DNA from: Rotaria socialis
Lineage: Eukaryota; Rotifera; Eurotatoria; Philodinida; Philodinidae
Assembly (NCBI GenBank): GCA_905331475.1
Contig: CAJNYU010002250.1
Coordinates: forward strand, 1-64,000
Length of the DNA: 64,000 nt
Direction: 5' to 3'
In this document: positions 10,336 through 23,400 of the stretch, one piece after another
How the letters are laid out: every line of letters begins with the position of its first letter
Numbering within the stretch: position 1 is the first letter of the stretch
Made by a program: the position numbers and the translations under genes
Notes under the pieces: generated by a model
What the model saw: only the letters and a program-made list of their open reading frames with translations
Database searches by the model: none
What the model was told of the DNA's origin: nothing

Positions 10336-11485
10336 TTAAACTTCTGCCATTTTTGAATTATTCATACAGCCAATAGGACCTGATGGTTTCCAAGGAGCAG
10401 TTGAAACAGTAGCATTCATACTTGCGGAGCGGAAAATCCCCTAAATGAACAATAAATATGAATAAGAGGACATAATGATCGTTTAACAACAATTCACCTG
10501 CATTGAACTGGGTAAAGGCATTCGATTGATTGAATCAAATGAATTTTTCGTATTCATATGAAACTATAAAGAGAAAGGATGATCAGATAGGCATTTATAA
10601 ATAAGAGGCATACTCTTGGCCACATGGTATTTTTAGTAGTTAGATCAAACGTACCACTACCATAGTTACGATAACTATATTTAACTGGTTTTGTTAATGT
10701 GCCCGAAGGTGTTAAACATGACATCGATGGACTTCGATAAAGTTTACTTAGAATTGGGCGTGATTCTATTTGCGACTTGTCTGGTCGAAGTCTACATAGA
10801 ATTATTAATTAAGTCTGAATTTGTAATATAATTTCTGCAAACCTAGCACCGAACACTGGTAGTGCGTCTTGTTGTAATTGTGGTAAATCATTTGAATCCA
10901 TCAATGATTTACCTGTATCATGCCAATTCTAATATTGATGAAAAACGTTGGTAAACAAAAATCAAATTTATTTTGCTAGCTTACTAATCCAAATAACTCA
11001 ACATATGCATCATCTCTAGTTGGATCAAAATTTTCGAATAGCTCTAAATTAAAAGATGAAGTAACAAAAATCGAATTTATTTATGTAAATCATAAACCTT
11101 CAGTTATTGAGGTTGTATGACGACAATGTTCATCTGCGAGACGACATAGGACATCATCACGTTCCATACGTCGCAGCGATGGTAGTTTAGGATTAAATAA
11201 TTGTTTTTTAACAGATGATAATTTAAATTGTTGATTTTTCAGTCTGTTTTGAAGAAAACAACAAATTTTTAGTATTTTTATACATTTAAAATATTTACTC
11301 AGACAATGTTTTTGGTGCTACATAACGAGCTTGTGTTGCAATATGCTGAAAATCATTCCAATCATTTTTTAACGGATCACTACTATATCTGAAAATATTT
11401 TCTTATTAGTAACATAAATGAGATACATTTTTTGATTTACTCACTTCGATTTAGCAATGGATGGGACGGATACAATTTGAGTCAT
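10336..11485 (-). CDS. Unrecognised 256-aa protein, eight exons
   Basis: My splice model reads, on the minus strand, exons 11485-11445, 11388-11299, 11243-11098, 11043-10985, 10928-10843, 10791-10614, 10563-10498 and 10440-10336. All joints are GT-AG with 42-65-bp introns (about 50 bp on average), and the total is 771 nt, an exact frame ending in TAA. The protein starts MTQIVSVPSIAKSK and is basic, polar, and rich in Pro, Ser and Asn. It has no signal peptide, membrane segment or coiled coil. Features include RDDVLCRLADEHCRH near residue 72, FENFDPTRDDAYVELFG in the middle, and a C-terminal part with repeated short SPS/TPSG/PWKPSG motifs. Low-complexity, Pro/Arg/Tyr-containing proteins of this size are common among axonemal microtubule inner proteins, but I cannot match a family, so no function is claimed. 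Existence of the gene is well supported by exon structure. Confidence 0.75.
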
Positions 11486-12028
11486 TATTTGAAAAAGAAA
11501 TATTAGTTTGATATTTTTATATCTAAATCTTCAGCAAGATGATGCTCGATTGATCGAACTGTTAACAGCAATAATAATAGTAAAGATGCTGTTGTTACAA
11601 AAGAAGAAGAAAATGAACAATAACAACAGCAACAGTAACAACAACAAGTCGGCAAAAAAAAAGAAGAAATATGTATGTGTGTCAATTCAGCGCTCGCTCT
11701 CTCTCGTTCGTCTACATAAGGTATTTTTTTTTAAGTGCATGTGAAAGCAGCAATCAATTACCATACTGTAATAACGCTACGACACAATAATATATTGGAA
11801 TGGCAAACATAGTGATTCGCATGCCGAAATTATTCTTAATAATAATGGATGCTTGCTTCTCATTGTTTTTCTTTTGTTTCTTTCTTATTTGTTATTGAAT
11901 TCAAAGAAATTATTTGTAATTTATTTTGAAAAAAATTCTGTATCTGACTGGGATAGAAATCGAAAGCATATTTAATGAGTATGTTAAAAAGAAAAGTGAT
12001 TGCGTTGTTCCCGGCAAAGCTATTCACA
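11486..12028. other. Spacer between two minus-strand genes
   Basis: Probably holds the promoter and 5' UTR of the 10336-11485 gene and the 3' end of the 12029-15797 gene. 11570-11660 is low-complexity AAC/AAG/AAT sequence that opens frames on both strands; these are not genes. Confidence 0.5.
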
Positions 12029-15000
12029 TCATCGATGATGATTGAGAAGTTGCAGCCGGAAACGAGTCGGATCATCTAGTTCAAGTCGACTAGAAATAGA
12101 AGTAAATCGAGAAGCCATTGAAACAACACTTTCAAACTGAGAAATATTATGCAATGTCGAAAAATCTTTTTGTTCGTGCAATGAAGATGGCTTGCACATA
12201 TCTGAAAAAAAAATTTCAATTAGAATATTCAAATCTTTTTAAGAGAAAATTTCTATTGTAATACCCTGAAAAATATCAAACTGGTGTGTCCAACGATCTG
12301 CACGATTCATAAAACAATCAGATATTAGTATTTTGTCTTCTTCGTTTTGTTGAATTTCTTTCAGGATTGGAATTTGATTAGTTGTTGTCAATTGAATTTC
12401 TTCATTAGCATTTGTTTCATTAATCAAATGATCTTGTAAATTAGTTTCTTGGTGTAAAACTAATATATTGTGTTCACAAACTTCAGTTGTATCCTCAATC
12501 GTATCTTGATTTTCATTTTGAACATCTTTTAAACATTTACATGCACATTGTGAACATGCACACATAGATTCATCACTTGGATATTTTTCACAATCACATG
12601 AACAATCACTACACAGACAATGATCATCATAAATATCTTTTAATAATGATGACGATGATGATGCTGTATCGACGTGGGCATCAATTGAATTTTGTTCTAA
12701 ATCATATTTCTCTTGGCATAGAGTTGAAGTTGATTTCGAATTACACATATGTGGTTGATCTTCAAAGATAATCGATTTCCAATGTTGAAATAGTTCTTCG
12801 CAAAGTTCATCTGGTAAATCCTAATAAAAAAAATTTATCAGAAATATGTTCATCAAGTATCTAATTACTTGTTCATTAAATTGTGTTTGCCAATCTAAAT
12901 ATTCAAATAAATGTTCATCCACTATTGTCTTATTCGTTTGATTAAGTTGATCGATGTTAACATTTATTATTTCATTATTTTCATCTATGTTTGTTTGAAT
13001 TTGAGATTTTTTTACTTGGGAACTTTTTAATGGCACTATTTGACAAGTATCAATGTGACCTCGATAGAATTGATTATTATTGCCAGCAATTAGTATATCT
13101 TGACGAGTATTAAATATTTTTATATTTGACTTTTTATTGATTTTCTTTTTCTTATTACTCTTGCAAATATCCGATGGATCGTAACCTAATAAATGATGTA
13201 TCTAAAGAGCAGGATTATAGATTTTAGTTTAAAAAATTTTACATTTTTACTTGCATTCGAAGTGAATTTTGTGTATAACGTAATAAATCTAATGACTGAT
13301 GATCCTGCAATAGATTAGCTGCTGCCTTTGAAAAGAAAATATATTTCATTTTATTTATTTTTTAATTTTCAATTAAAATATTCCTACCCATGCTTGTCGT
13401 CTATATAGTGGAATAGTTCCATAGGGTGATTTTAATAATGCTTGCCGTTGATATTTACGAATATCATCTAATTCCAAAGTAATATAGGGCCGAGAACTTT
13501 GATACGAATGCATACGTTTGGGTTTTCTAATTTGAGATGATAGATTACTAGAAAGGATTGTTTGTATACGACGACTTTCACATGTAGCAGTGTTCATTAG
13601 TTTAATTCGTTCTAATTCCATAGCATTTTGTTTGTTAAGTTCAATGATTTGTTTTAATTGATTATCAATTGAAGCTTTCAATTGTATTAAATCAGTTTTA
13701 TTTGATTTTTGTGATAGATCTTGTTTTAATTTAAATAAACGAATATTATGTTGATCTTGCTTATCAAAATTTATATTATTCAGATTGATATTATCGATGC
13801 CGTCGACAAGTGTTTGAATAGCGTTCGTATCTGCTTGACATATACTAAAACGTTGTTTAGCTGTTAAGATTAACTCTTTTAAACTATTAATATCATTTTT
13901 AAGATTTTGAACGTGTTGTTCAATTTGATTGTCGAAATTTATTTGTGAAACATTAGAAACAAATATGTTACTAAAAATAAATGATAAGATGAGTCAAAAA
14001 TATTACTAAAATAATACAGGTGTTACTTTTGACTATTTCTTTAACAAAAAAAAATAGAAAAAGACTGAGAGATTCCGATGCAGGCTAAGAAAATAAGTAA
14101 ATATAACAATAAGAAGAGGTTTAGTTGAAAGAGATTATTCTAGTTGTGATCGAGGTTAGGCTTTGTTTCATCATCACCTCGATAAGAAAATGTGAATAGA
14201 AGTAAAGTCGTGTCTGATATCTGATCACACAAACTACAAATGAAACTAACTTGAAGCGATTCAAGTACTACGATTTGAAGATGTCTTTATAACTAGTCGT
14301 GTAAAAATTTTCAAGGGAGTATGTATTTTTTATGTTGAGACAACGACAACAGCAATTATCTCTTAAAAAATTTGCAGCAGTTGACAACTCATATTTCTCT
14401 AATTTTCAATTGACTATTTGAAGACAAGTAAATCATGATATGAAAAACAAGCCGCCTTCTTTACTAGTTCAACGGGGAATTTTATACTCATAAAAGCATT
14501 TTCTTAATAAATACTAGACGCACATATTGCTTGCATATTGAATATCATAAACATCTAATCAGTCAACCGATATGTCAAATCGATTACAACTTTTATTGCT
14601 CTACGATAGAAGAAAAATACGGATGTATTGTGGTTGTATAAAAAAAGAAACAGAATCTAATAATTTTCAAATAGCTATTGAGATGAAATGTAAATATCAT
14701 AAATCTTTTCTTTTTTGTAAAATACTATCTAGATAATCTTTTAGCTATTATTCTTATGTTCTACAAATAGTTTCTATATCGATTTGAGTCAAAATTTATT
14801 GGAGTATAATTTTTCCCCATAGAAGAATTAATGTTAAGAAAAATATTGTGTTGAAAAGGTCTGAATGGTGTATTTCACCATAATCAATTATGTTTATTTC
14901 TACAATAGAAAGTAAGAATAATATCATGCTTGAACGAAGCAATTCATATTCTTAGAAGTTTCAAGTGCTATGCATACACATAGCTATTTTTAAAAAGAAA

Positions 15001-15797
15001 ATTTTTTTATAAAGTGGAAATTAAACACCCTGCATACGATTAGAAAGAGAGAGATAAACTAAAGTTTGAAAAAAGAATTTAATTGCCAAATTTTTCTTAT
15101 CTGTTATATTCATATTACAACAAAATATGGATTGCTGTCTCATTGTAAGTAGTTTATTTAATATATAGTTACTGAAGGTTTAATATTATTCATCGAGTAA
15201 ATATCGTAACTAAATGTCATACTTTTTTCTCGACGAATCGTTCTTCCCCGTGATCTGATCGCTTGACTGTTGTTTTTGCGACTTTATTTGTATAGTAATT
15301 AAATATTTAACAAACAATATAAAACTATTCAAAACATTTACAAAATAACTTCGTATAAATTCTTTCATTTGACAATTGTCAAGATTATTAATTAAATAGT
15401 TAATATGATAAATAGAGTGAGCAATTGGCTTCCAATTATATAAATCTAAACAAAAACGCTCAATAAATATACGAAAAAATGCCCATTTATCTTTGAATTC
15501 TTGTAAATTGTCCATGCATGTTAAAAGTATTTGATATTGATCAATTTGTTTTTTATAATTATCAACTAAATTACGAGTAATCAAATTTTTTTGAACATGA
15601 TTTACGCTATCTTCTAATTTCGTTTGTTTTACGCATAAATCATCTAACTTTAATAATATATCAGATTTTTCATCTATACATGGAAATAAAACATCAGATA
15701 TAGATAATGAACTATTAGCTTCATGTGGACATTTATTTAGTAATGCAGAGTTTCTATCTAATTTATTATGATCATTTTGATTATTTGATGAAAACAT
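12029..15797 (-). CDS. Unrecognised 764-aa coiled-coil protein with Cys cluster
   Basis: My minus-strand model joins 15797-15223, 13970-13388, 13325-13251, 13201-12869, 12820-12265 and 12201-12029. Every joint is GT-AG and the sum is 2295 nt, exactly 765 codons with the stop. Residues 1-190 are mostly helical and hydrophobic-rich near the end (FFRIFIERFCLDLYNW, then a run around FVNVLNSFILFVKYL). Residues about 190-330 are Gln/Asn/Lys/Glu-rich and likely coiled coil. The middle has IHHLLGYDPSD and a Lys-rich patch. Around residue 560 lies a dense Cys cluster (CLCSDCSCDCEK, then CACSQCACKC) that could bind metal. The C-terminal third is acidic. No signal peptide. Intron 1 is about 1.25 kb, unlike the other introns of about 50-65 bp; the phase match across it supports the join, but the first exon could instead be a separate 195-aa gene reading to a stop at 15210. 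Function unknown. Confidence 0.65.
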
Positions 15798-16800
15798 TTT
15801 ATAAGTAAAACAAAATAAAAGTTTTAATTATTAAATTTTCTTGTACCCGCCAGCATAATTTCGAATTCACATACATATAGAATATTATGATATATTTACT
15901 AAGTTGTCACATGGCATTGTTTACCGATAGAAATGCGTATAATCCTGTAAGCTATCTGGATCTTTTTTCAGAAGAAAATTCTCAATGAGAATGCATTTAT
16001 TATTTTTTCTGTCACGCAAGAGTAAAGGATATCATTTGTCAAACGTCCTTTACATTGTTCTGTATACATAATTATTCTCATATTTATATGCTAGGGAAAA
16101 GTCTTCTTTTCTTTTTCTGCGTTGGAATAGTTCTGACATTTTCTTCTTTGACTGTTGGCAAAAACAAAATTCATTATTACGGTTTGTACCAGCGTTTTCT
16201 TGAAATGAACATAACAATGAACTATAATGAGTTTCTAAGCTTTCTTTTCTCTTTTTACATCCACATTAACGAGAAAATAATACAGAGAGAATGACTAATA
16301 AACCTTTAGTAAAAATCACTAATGATTCTATGAAACATAGACAACGAGAAAAATGTCTTTTTTTTCTTTCCTGTTCGAACAATGTGAAATTTATGTAAGA
16401 GCATTTTTTTTTGTTATCAGATATAAAGAGTTAAGTGATTTCACCTAATAAAAAATATGCATAGAATTGCTTCTTATAATATTCTGTTAGGTTTATACAG
16501 GAGTAAGGCAATTCAAGTAATAGAAGCGCATGTGTTTTTTTTTCTACTGAATTAATTTAATCTTGAAAAATGCGGATTTAGAATGAATGAAAATTGCTAG
16601 TATTTCACTCATTGAACTTTTTTCTATAATGAGACGTACTTTTAAAGTCTAATCGGTAAGAAAGTTAGAGATTCGATGGCAAACATGAAAAGGAGGAAGA
16701 TAACGTTTAGTATAAATGCTATGTCAAATAAATTTACTTATCATTGTTGACTTTGTTGAAAATAAATTTAACATGTAATTCTTCAGATGAATCGACTTCT
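15798..16800. other. Intergenic region
   Basis: No supported gene. An 79-codon open frame at 16055-16294 encodes a hydrophobic start but no recognisable domain, and I do not call it. Confidence 0.45.
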
Positions 16801-17037
16801 ACTGTAAAAAAAGGGGTTTATGAAAGTGCAACGTGGCACATACTCTTTTTTTCCGTTTTTAAAATATCTGATTAACCTTTTTCCAAATCATAAATCTAAA
16901 AGCCGTTTATTATCTTCGTCATATACGGAAAAAAAGGTTTATGATACGTTGCGCTTTCATAAACCTTTTTTCTTGTTAAATATCCTATCAGAAACGTTTT
17001 ATCCGTTTATTATTCTGTGGATTTTTTTTTGCAGCGT
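16801..17037. mobile_element. Small inverted-repeat element (GTGCAACGT family)
   Basis: The left part reads ACTGTAAAAAAA, then GGTTTATGAAAGTGCAACGT. An inner block at 16936-16965 contains GGTTTATGATACGTTGCGC and then TTTCATAAACC, the same word inverted. The right edge ends in a T-run followed by GCAGCGTACC, an imperfect inverse of the left end. The inner block matches 2691-2721. About 240 bp, no coding content; a MITE-type element. Confidence 0.45.
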
Positions 17038-18730
17038 ACCATGATTCTTTACTGACATCCATAAAAAGTCAAATTTTATCTGTTAACATAGAAAATCGAT
17101 TTGAGTCATGCTTTTTTAAAGTCTAATAGATCTACGTATTTATCTGATGTGTTATTAGTTTTTGTGTTATTCAATATGCAGAATATGAGTCATTTTGTAC
17201 TTCTTAAGTTATGCTACTCGATACTTTTTCTTACAGGTAAAAGAAATCATTTGATATATATAAATTCTAGAGAAAAATTAATCGATCCATTTTCTAGTCG
17301 CTAAAAATTTTATAATAGGGCTTTTTGTGGTTGATATATCACAGCTATTTTCATTGTAATTTTCAACAGTTCGCAGCGACTGTATCACATTGTTTTTTTT
17401 TATGACATCGGGTTTTAATAATAGACACGATTGCGTTTTATCTTGATTCAAATGACTCTCTATCTTCGCCACAAAAGTGACTCGTACTTACGATTTGCAA
17501 AAAAAACGCAGCAACAGTCTTTCGATTATTTAAATAGCATATAGGCATAAACTGAAATATCTGATAAAATACACTATAGATCATATACATATTAATAACT
17601 GAGAGAGATTTTACCAGCTGGTACTTTTTTTTTCAAAATAGACTGAAGAACAATTGGCCTACAAATTTTAGCTACTGGTAAACATGAATAAATTTTCATC
17701 AACTATAAAACAGCAAGAATTCTTAATAATAGATACTGTTATTGCTACCATACATATTCAAAGGATCAGTGAGTGTATTTTGAAGAAACGAAAATAATAA
17801 ACATTATCATATTGACTATATTATAGATAGAACGTGGTCACAAAATATATATAAGCTTTTAGCAATCTAACTAATAGTTCTACATTTCATTTCGGTTACA
17901 TTAAGAATAATCGATGACTCTTTCTTGGATGAATCGCACTGGTGGAGAAATTTTCATCTTTTTTCTATCATAATCAGAACTCATTGTATTTGAAGTATAA
18001 TCGAGTGCGCCGATGATAAACTTCAGATTTTTATCTCGCTTCAAAGGTTAAAATATTATCTCTATTAACATCAATCAATCTATGCTATTCAGTCCTCATC
18101 GTTGGTTTGTAAAAGTCAATATTCATCCTAGTAGAATCAGCGTCGAATAAACATAGTGGAAATTAACAGATGATAGTAGTATAATCATAAACAAGAAACA
18201 TAGATCAGTAATCTATCTTCCTATAATAATAAAAAATATTGAAAATTTTGTGCGAGTTAAAAAATATCTTACCTGTTAGAATAAAAACTCTTTACCCTGG
18301 GCACACTCATATTGTACAGGAATAAATAATTCCATGTCGTAAAAAGTATTTTTAGTTTTACTCCGATATGAATTAATTTCTCATTATACTGTCTGAATGT
18401 TTCTTGGTTACTTTTTATGATGAAGTGAATACAGAAAACCATATATTCTTACGCCTTTCTCCTTACTTGACTCGAAAGAGAAAAAACGTAAATATTCATT
18501 TGCTTATCAACCAACTATGCTATAAAACATACTTTTCTATCGCTAATATTCAGCTGTCTTAAAGTAATAATACAATGATTTTAATCCAACGCAACGAAAC
18601 ATACATCGTATTCATGAACCTATCTTTCATTTTAGCTCTTGCAATTTTCTCTTTTTTCTGATAAGATATCCTAAAACTTGTAGAAATAAGATAAAATTTT
18701 TTCTTATGATTTGTTACATTTCGTTTTTAC
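17038..18730. other. Intergenic region upstream of glycosyltransferase copy A
   Basis: No supported gene. The right part should include the promoter and possibly a non-coding first exon of the downstream gene, since the shared block at 18731 opens with what looks like a splice acceptor (polypyrimidine tract and TTCCAG at 18754). Confidence 0.4.
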
Positions 18731-20229
18731 TTTTCTTTTACTGATACATTCCAGTTTCAATGTGCATCCGGTGTCATTCAAGACTCACAATCAGCCGTCG
18801 CCGAAACTACTTTTTCCATGCAATCTTTGTCATTCTTTGCATCTCGTCATTTCTTGCTCTAAAGAAAACTAAAACCAATTCTTCAGCTTCAATTCATGCG
18901 CGCACTGTTTCTACATTTCAAAACATTTTAATTAATAAAACAACATTAAATTGTGTTGGTGATCCATTGAAAAAATGGTGTGAAAATCAAGTGCAATTGT
19001 GCAACTCGTCTCTAACTGTATATNCGAAACTACTTTTTCCATGCAATCTTTGTCATTCTTTGCATCTCGTCATTTCTTGCTCTAAAGAAAACTAAAACCA
19101 ATTCTTCAGCTTCAATTCATGCGCGCACTGTTTCTACATTTCAAAACATTTTAATTAATAAAACAACATTAAATTGTGTTGGTGATCCATTGAAAAAATG
19201 GTGTGAAAATCAAGTGCAATTGTGCAACTCGTCTCTAACTGTATATAATAAACTATTTGTTTTAACACGTGCAATTATTCTGCAACCTCAATATGCAAAA
19301 GGAAAGCTAATAGGCGGAGAAGACATTCAAACTGTATTGAATCAACCCGAACAAAATGAATATTTTCAATTTGAAAAAGATTTTATTAAAGTAAAGCAGT
19401 ATTAATTTGAGAACAAAATCTAACAACAAATCTATCTATTTTCTGTTTTAGCTTTCGTGCAATGTTGAAAACATTCAAGAAAACATCCCCAATAGTCATT
19501 TATTAAATGTTTTTTCATCTCTGACTACTTATGAAACCCATCCAGTTACACAAATAATTAATGAAACAACAATTGCTGTTAATCGCCAAGATTATGCCAA
19601 TTTCTATCATACAATAACCGATCTATATACAGTTTATCTTTTATGTTGTTTCTTTCGACGTGATCCGAAATCGGTTCGAATACTTTTTCTTGATGCTCAT
19701 CCAAAAGGCAGTTTAGATATATTATGGTCACAATTATTTCATTCGTACACTCGACTAGGAGAGTTAAAAGCTTCGCCATCGATTTTCTATCGAGAACTCA
19801 TATGGTCACAACCACAATCACAGTCGGAAATAGATGTTCAACGATATCGAAAAAGTGCGCCAAGTTGTTTTGTCAAATTTCGTGAACATGTTTTAAAACA
19901 ATTCAATATTAATTATAAAGAAAATGAAAAAGTAAACTGTCAAGCGTTGAATGTATTTTTCCTTGTTCGACATAATTACGTTGCTCATCCAAGAAATCCT
20001 TCAGGAAAAATCACAAGACAATTAACAAACGAACAACAAATACTTGATGATTTGAAAATGAAATTTTCAAAGTATCCGAATGTTAACTTCAGTTTTAATC
20101 ATTTCGAAGAATCAAGTATGGAACAACAATTAAATGTGATCAGTCAAACAGATATATTTATTGGTGTTCATGGTGCTGGTTTAACTCATGTTCTGTTTAT
20201 GAAACCTAATCGTTGCTTGATTGAATTGA
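18731..20229 (+). repeat. Direct-repeat block shared with 24549-25824
   Basis: From a T-run just before the acceptor-like TTCCAG (18731; 24549) to ATTGAATTGA (20229; 25824) the two loci are almost identical, including the 61-bp intron. I saw only two substitutions (18801 C/G and a C/T near 20142). The length difference is the 223-bp artefact. Identity stops sharply on both sides. Confidence 0.85.
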
Positions 20230-20471
20230 CTACGTTATTATGGGAATCGCAACATCATTTTGAATTGATGGCATCGATTAATAGTATTAATTATCGTCGT
20301 TGTTTAACCACTGATGGATCACAGGATACATCACAGACAATATTTGAATGTGTGAAGTCGAAAATTGATCGAATGTGTTCTCTCGCGCCCGTTCAAAATG
20401 ATGCGCAACCGATTTTTTCGACATTGCCAAGAATTAACGGAAGCATTTCTAATAGTAGTATAGCATTTTGA
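18760..20471 (+). CDS. GT61-type glycosyltransferase, copy A (broken in assembly)
   Basis: Same gene as 24578-25979 up to position 20229. Exon 1 starts with MCIRCHSRLTISRRR followed by a single membrane anchor (type II, Golgi/ER lumenal enzyme). Exon 2 runs from 19452 to 20471 and carries the GT61 signature GVHGAGLTHVLFMKP. The family moves a sugar (O-GlcNAc or xylose in known members) onto protein or glycan acceptors. Exon 1 is interrupted: 18802-19023 is repeated at 19025-19246 across an N at 19024. The offset is 223 bp, so the reading frame is destroyed as written; without it, exon 1 would be identical to copy B apart from rare changes. The last 80 or so codons differ strongly from copy B (after RCLIEL it reads TTLLWESQHHFELM, and it has a longer Ser/Asn-rich tail). 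Whether the real gene is functional depends on whether the duplication is an assembly error. Confidence 0.75.
18802..19246. repeat. 222-bp duplication across an N inside exon 1
   Basis: 18802-19023 and 19025-19246 appear identical. The N at 19024 is the joint. Copy B (24578 on) has this segment once, so this is probably two overlapping contig ends placed in tandem. Confidence 0.75.
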
Positions 20472-23400
20472 TTTTTACGTTCTTTCGAGATAAGGGATAT
20501 AATATGGTACTAAGTAGTGAAATTGGTTTGGGTATGAATGCAATGTAAATTCTAAAATGTATTTCTTTTTAACGAATTTCAAGTACATTAGTTGATATTT
20601 GGAAGATTGTTCAAACTTATTTCTCAGGCACTGACATCAATTGTTTTCTAAATGAATTTTAAAAATGGTGTAAATGGAAAAATCTTTTTGTTGTAGCAAT
20701 CTTGTGATCCATTTAAAAGTGTTCACTTGCACATTAGTCTATAGATCTATGTAGATAGGAGATTCTTTTTTAATTGAACTAAAATTTTCAGCACTTTATC
20801 TATGCACAATTGATATGAAATTCGTTTTGACAGGTAGGTGTTCAATGACTCTAATAATATCGAGATACAAAGGCGATTGAAAATTTAGACGTTGTGTGTC
20901 TTGTTATAAATTTCATGAATGATTAAGTAAGATATTTTTTAAAGATTTTTGGAAAATAACCATCAAGTGAACTAATATTTCTTATAGAAAATATGAAAAT
21001 TTATCTTGTTTGTAACTTGCTATGCCTCGAGTAATGCCGGATTGCTGACCATTCAACTCAGACAGTATTCGTTTATATCAAAACTGAAATCGGTCCAGAT
21101 AACAGCGTTTCATATTTTTCTCAGGCAAATGATTTCAGTTCGATAATTGAGCCACCTACATAACTGCTATACATTTAACGTAGGAGAAATCTAGTTCCTA
21201 TGTTTTTTCACTATAGAATAATCTTATGAGATTCAGAGGCAAAATACGAGTAAGTTTATCTTTTAAGCTAGAGTTTTCCGCTTATATTTGAAGTTTTAAA
21301 TAATTGTTGAAATATATCTTATCTTACAGTAGCAATTGTTTAATGAAGTCTTGACGAAGCTAGACATCGAAAGAATAAAGAAGTCATCTTAAGCATCTAT
21401 ATACGATGAGTGGGATGAGTAATCGAATATCCGAAACATCTATTGATTTTACTCTAATCTCGAGCCGCTTGATTGCTATCCTATCATGAGATATTATTTT
21501 CCTATTTTTCAAACAAACTTTGTTTATTTTGCACATTAATGACGGGTTGAAATTCCGGTGAGTTCAGAAAAAGAATAAAACATATAACATGATTTATTAC
21601 GAGAGTTCAAGTCGAACAATGCCCATAATAATAAAACAATTTCAATTAGCCTGCGAAGTTTTGATTATGTAAAATATTTCGAAAAACAAGCTTGAAATGC
21701 CTTCTTTCTGATCGATTACCTTAGTAAAATTATTTATGTTTGACATATATTGTACGATAATGTCATAATTTTATATGAAATAGTTAATATCAACTTATAA
21801 GAACTATGGCACATAACCTTAACTTCATCAAGTTTCATAATAATAGTGCAATCACGATAAATTTTCTCATTTTGAGTCTTTGAGTACACGTCTAAATATG
21901 AATTTAATAATGTATAAAAAGAAATCAGTTATTTAACAAACAAGTTCTTTAATTGATTTAAAAAATTCGCAGACAAGTTTTTTCTTTATCCAGAGACGTA
22001 GAAATAATGCCTCTCTTATATTGATAAAAGCTATTTATTTCTGTAGTCTGTTATCTAAAAAGATTATGATGAACTCAAGTATCAAAATTACTGTTGTTGT
22101 ACTATGGAGAAAGAAAAATCTTCAGGAGAGAATAATATTTCATGAATAGTTTATGCATTCTATGAAATTGACTTATATTCTCATTATTAATATTTTAATC
22201 TGCCTATGTCTGGCTGTTATGAACAGGTTGAGAAGGAGACACATATTCAATTAAACCACTTTTATTGTGATAGATCTTGGATTCTTTTTTTAGACAATCG
22301 TTCTATTGCTTGTCAGGTCTTCAGCTCATTGAGCACTGAAATCAACACATCGAGTTGCCTGTATCCAATGGTAGACTATAAATATAGTTCACGCATTGAT
22401 GCGTGTTCATGCATATAACGTTGTATTATCAATATTGTCCTTGGTTAGATAGGTGATAATAAAAATCATTTATTCTCGTACGCTTCTCTTGGCTATTTTC
22501 TGTCTATACTAAAGTGTTCAATGCTCTCCTTTTTCTAGTTACTGGTCATCGTAATCAATATCTCTCGTTTTCTTACTTTCTGCCATTTGTTATGATAATA
22601 TTGAGTGAAAGTTATACAGATAACCATCGTAATCATTGATGCATAAACGAAAAGGAAGTTCGAAAAGAAAAGAAAGCAGGTATACCAAGAGCGTATATTT
22701 TTCTCCTGTTCGATGAGGGCGCCATACGATACAAATACAACTAGGAAAGAAATAGTGTGAAGAAAAGAAAAGAACAGTGAGAATTGACGACGTAAGTATT
22801 AATACGTACACGTGGGCACTATTATACAAATATATATATCAACAAAATTATTCGTATAATTAACATTATTGGTCACCTCTTGTTCATTTTAGATAAAGTG
22901 AGTAAAGAACTAACTAGAATTTCATGACATTGATTAACAACAAAAATTCAGCTATTGTGTTAGTAGGCAAGAGTTTGTTCTTCATATTTAGAAGCATTAA
23001 TATTCTCTGAAGATGCTATTTTAAATTTTTTCTATCTGTTATAACATAGATATTGAGCACAGTTAGAAATCTATTAGATAACAACAATCATAATAAGCCT
23101 GTTTGTTTTGAGATTGTAGGCTATGTCTATCGAAGGTCGCTGCTTTTGTGTTTTAGTCATACATGTTTACATAGATTCGATTGAAGTGATTGAGAAACAA
23201 TCAGAAAGACATGAAAAAAAAGCTTCATTTTCATCATAGTGTTTATTCATATTCTTATTATTCACGATTTTTATTATTATTAGTATCAAAGAATTGCTTT
23301 TGTTACTTACAAAAATGACTACAGTTTGATTTGCGCATACTTTTCAAATGAGTTTTAAACGACAATATCACGAGCAAATATTTTCTTCTGTAATAATATT

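Noticed and set aside
11503-11744. Frames rich in Asn/Lys or Ser/Cys
   Set aside because: Low-complexity AAC/AAG/AAT sequence between genes; no coding pattern.
17278-17472. Minus-strand frame with LLLKPDVIKK, resembling the start of a nucleoside diphosphate kinase domain
   Set aside because: Only this short stretch is similar, there is an in-frame stop shortly upstream, the start would be GTG, and the catalytic His region is absent. Probably chance.
19579-19779. Minus-strand frame inside glycosyltransferase exon 2, repeated at 25174-25374
   Set aside because: Antisense shadow of the real exon; its duplication only reflects the duplicated gene.
22206-22418. 70-codon frame with several Cys between the glycosyltransferase copies
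   Set aside because: No leader, domain or splice context; too short to support.
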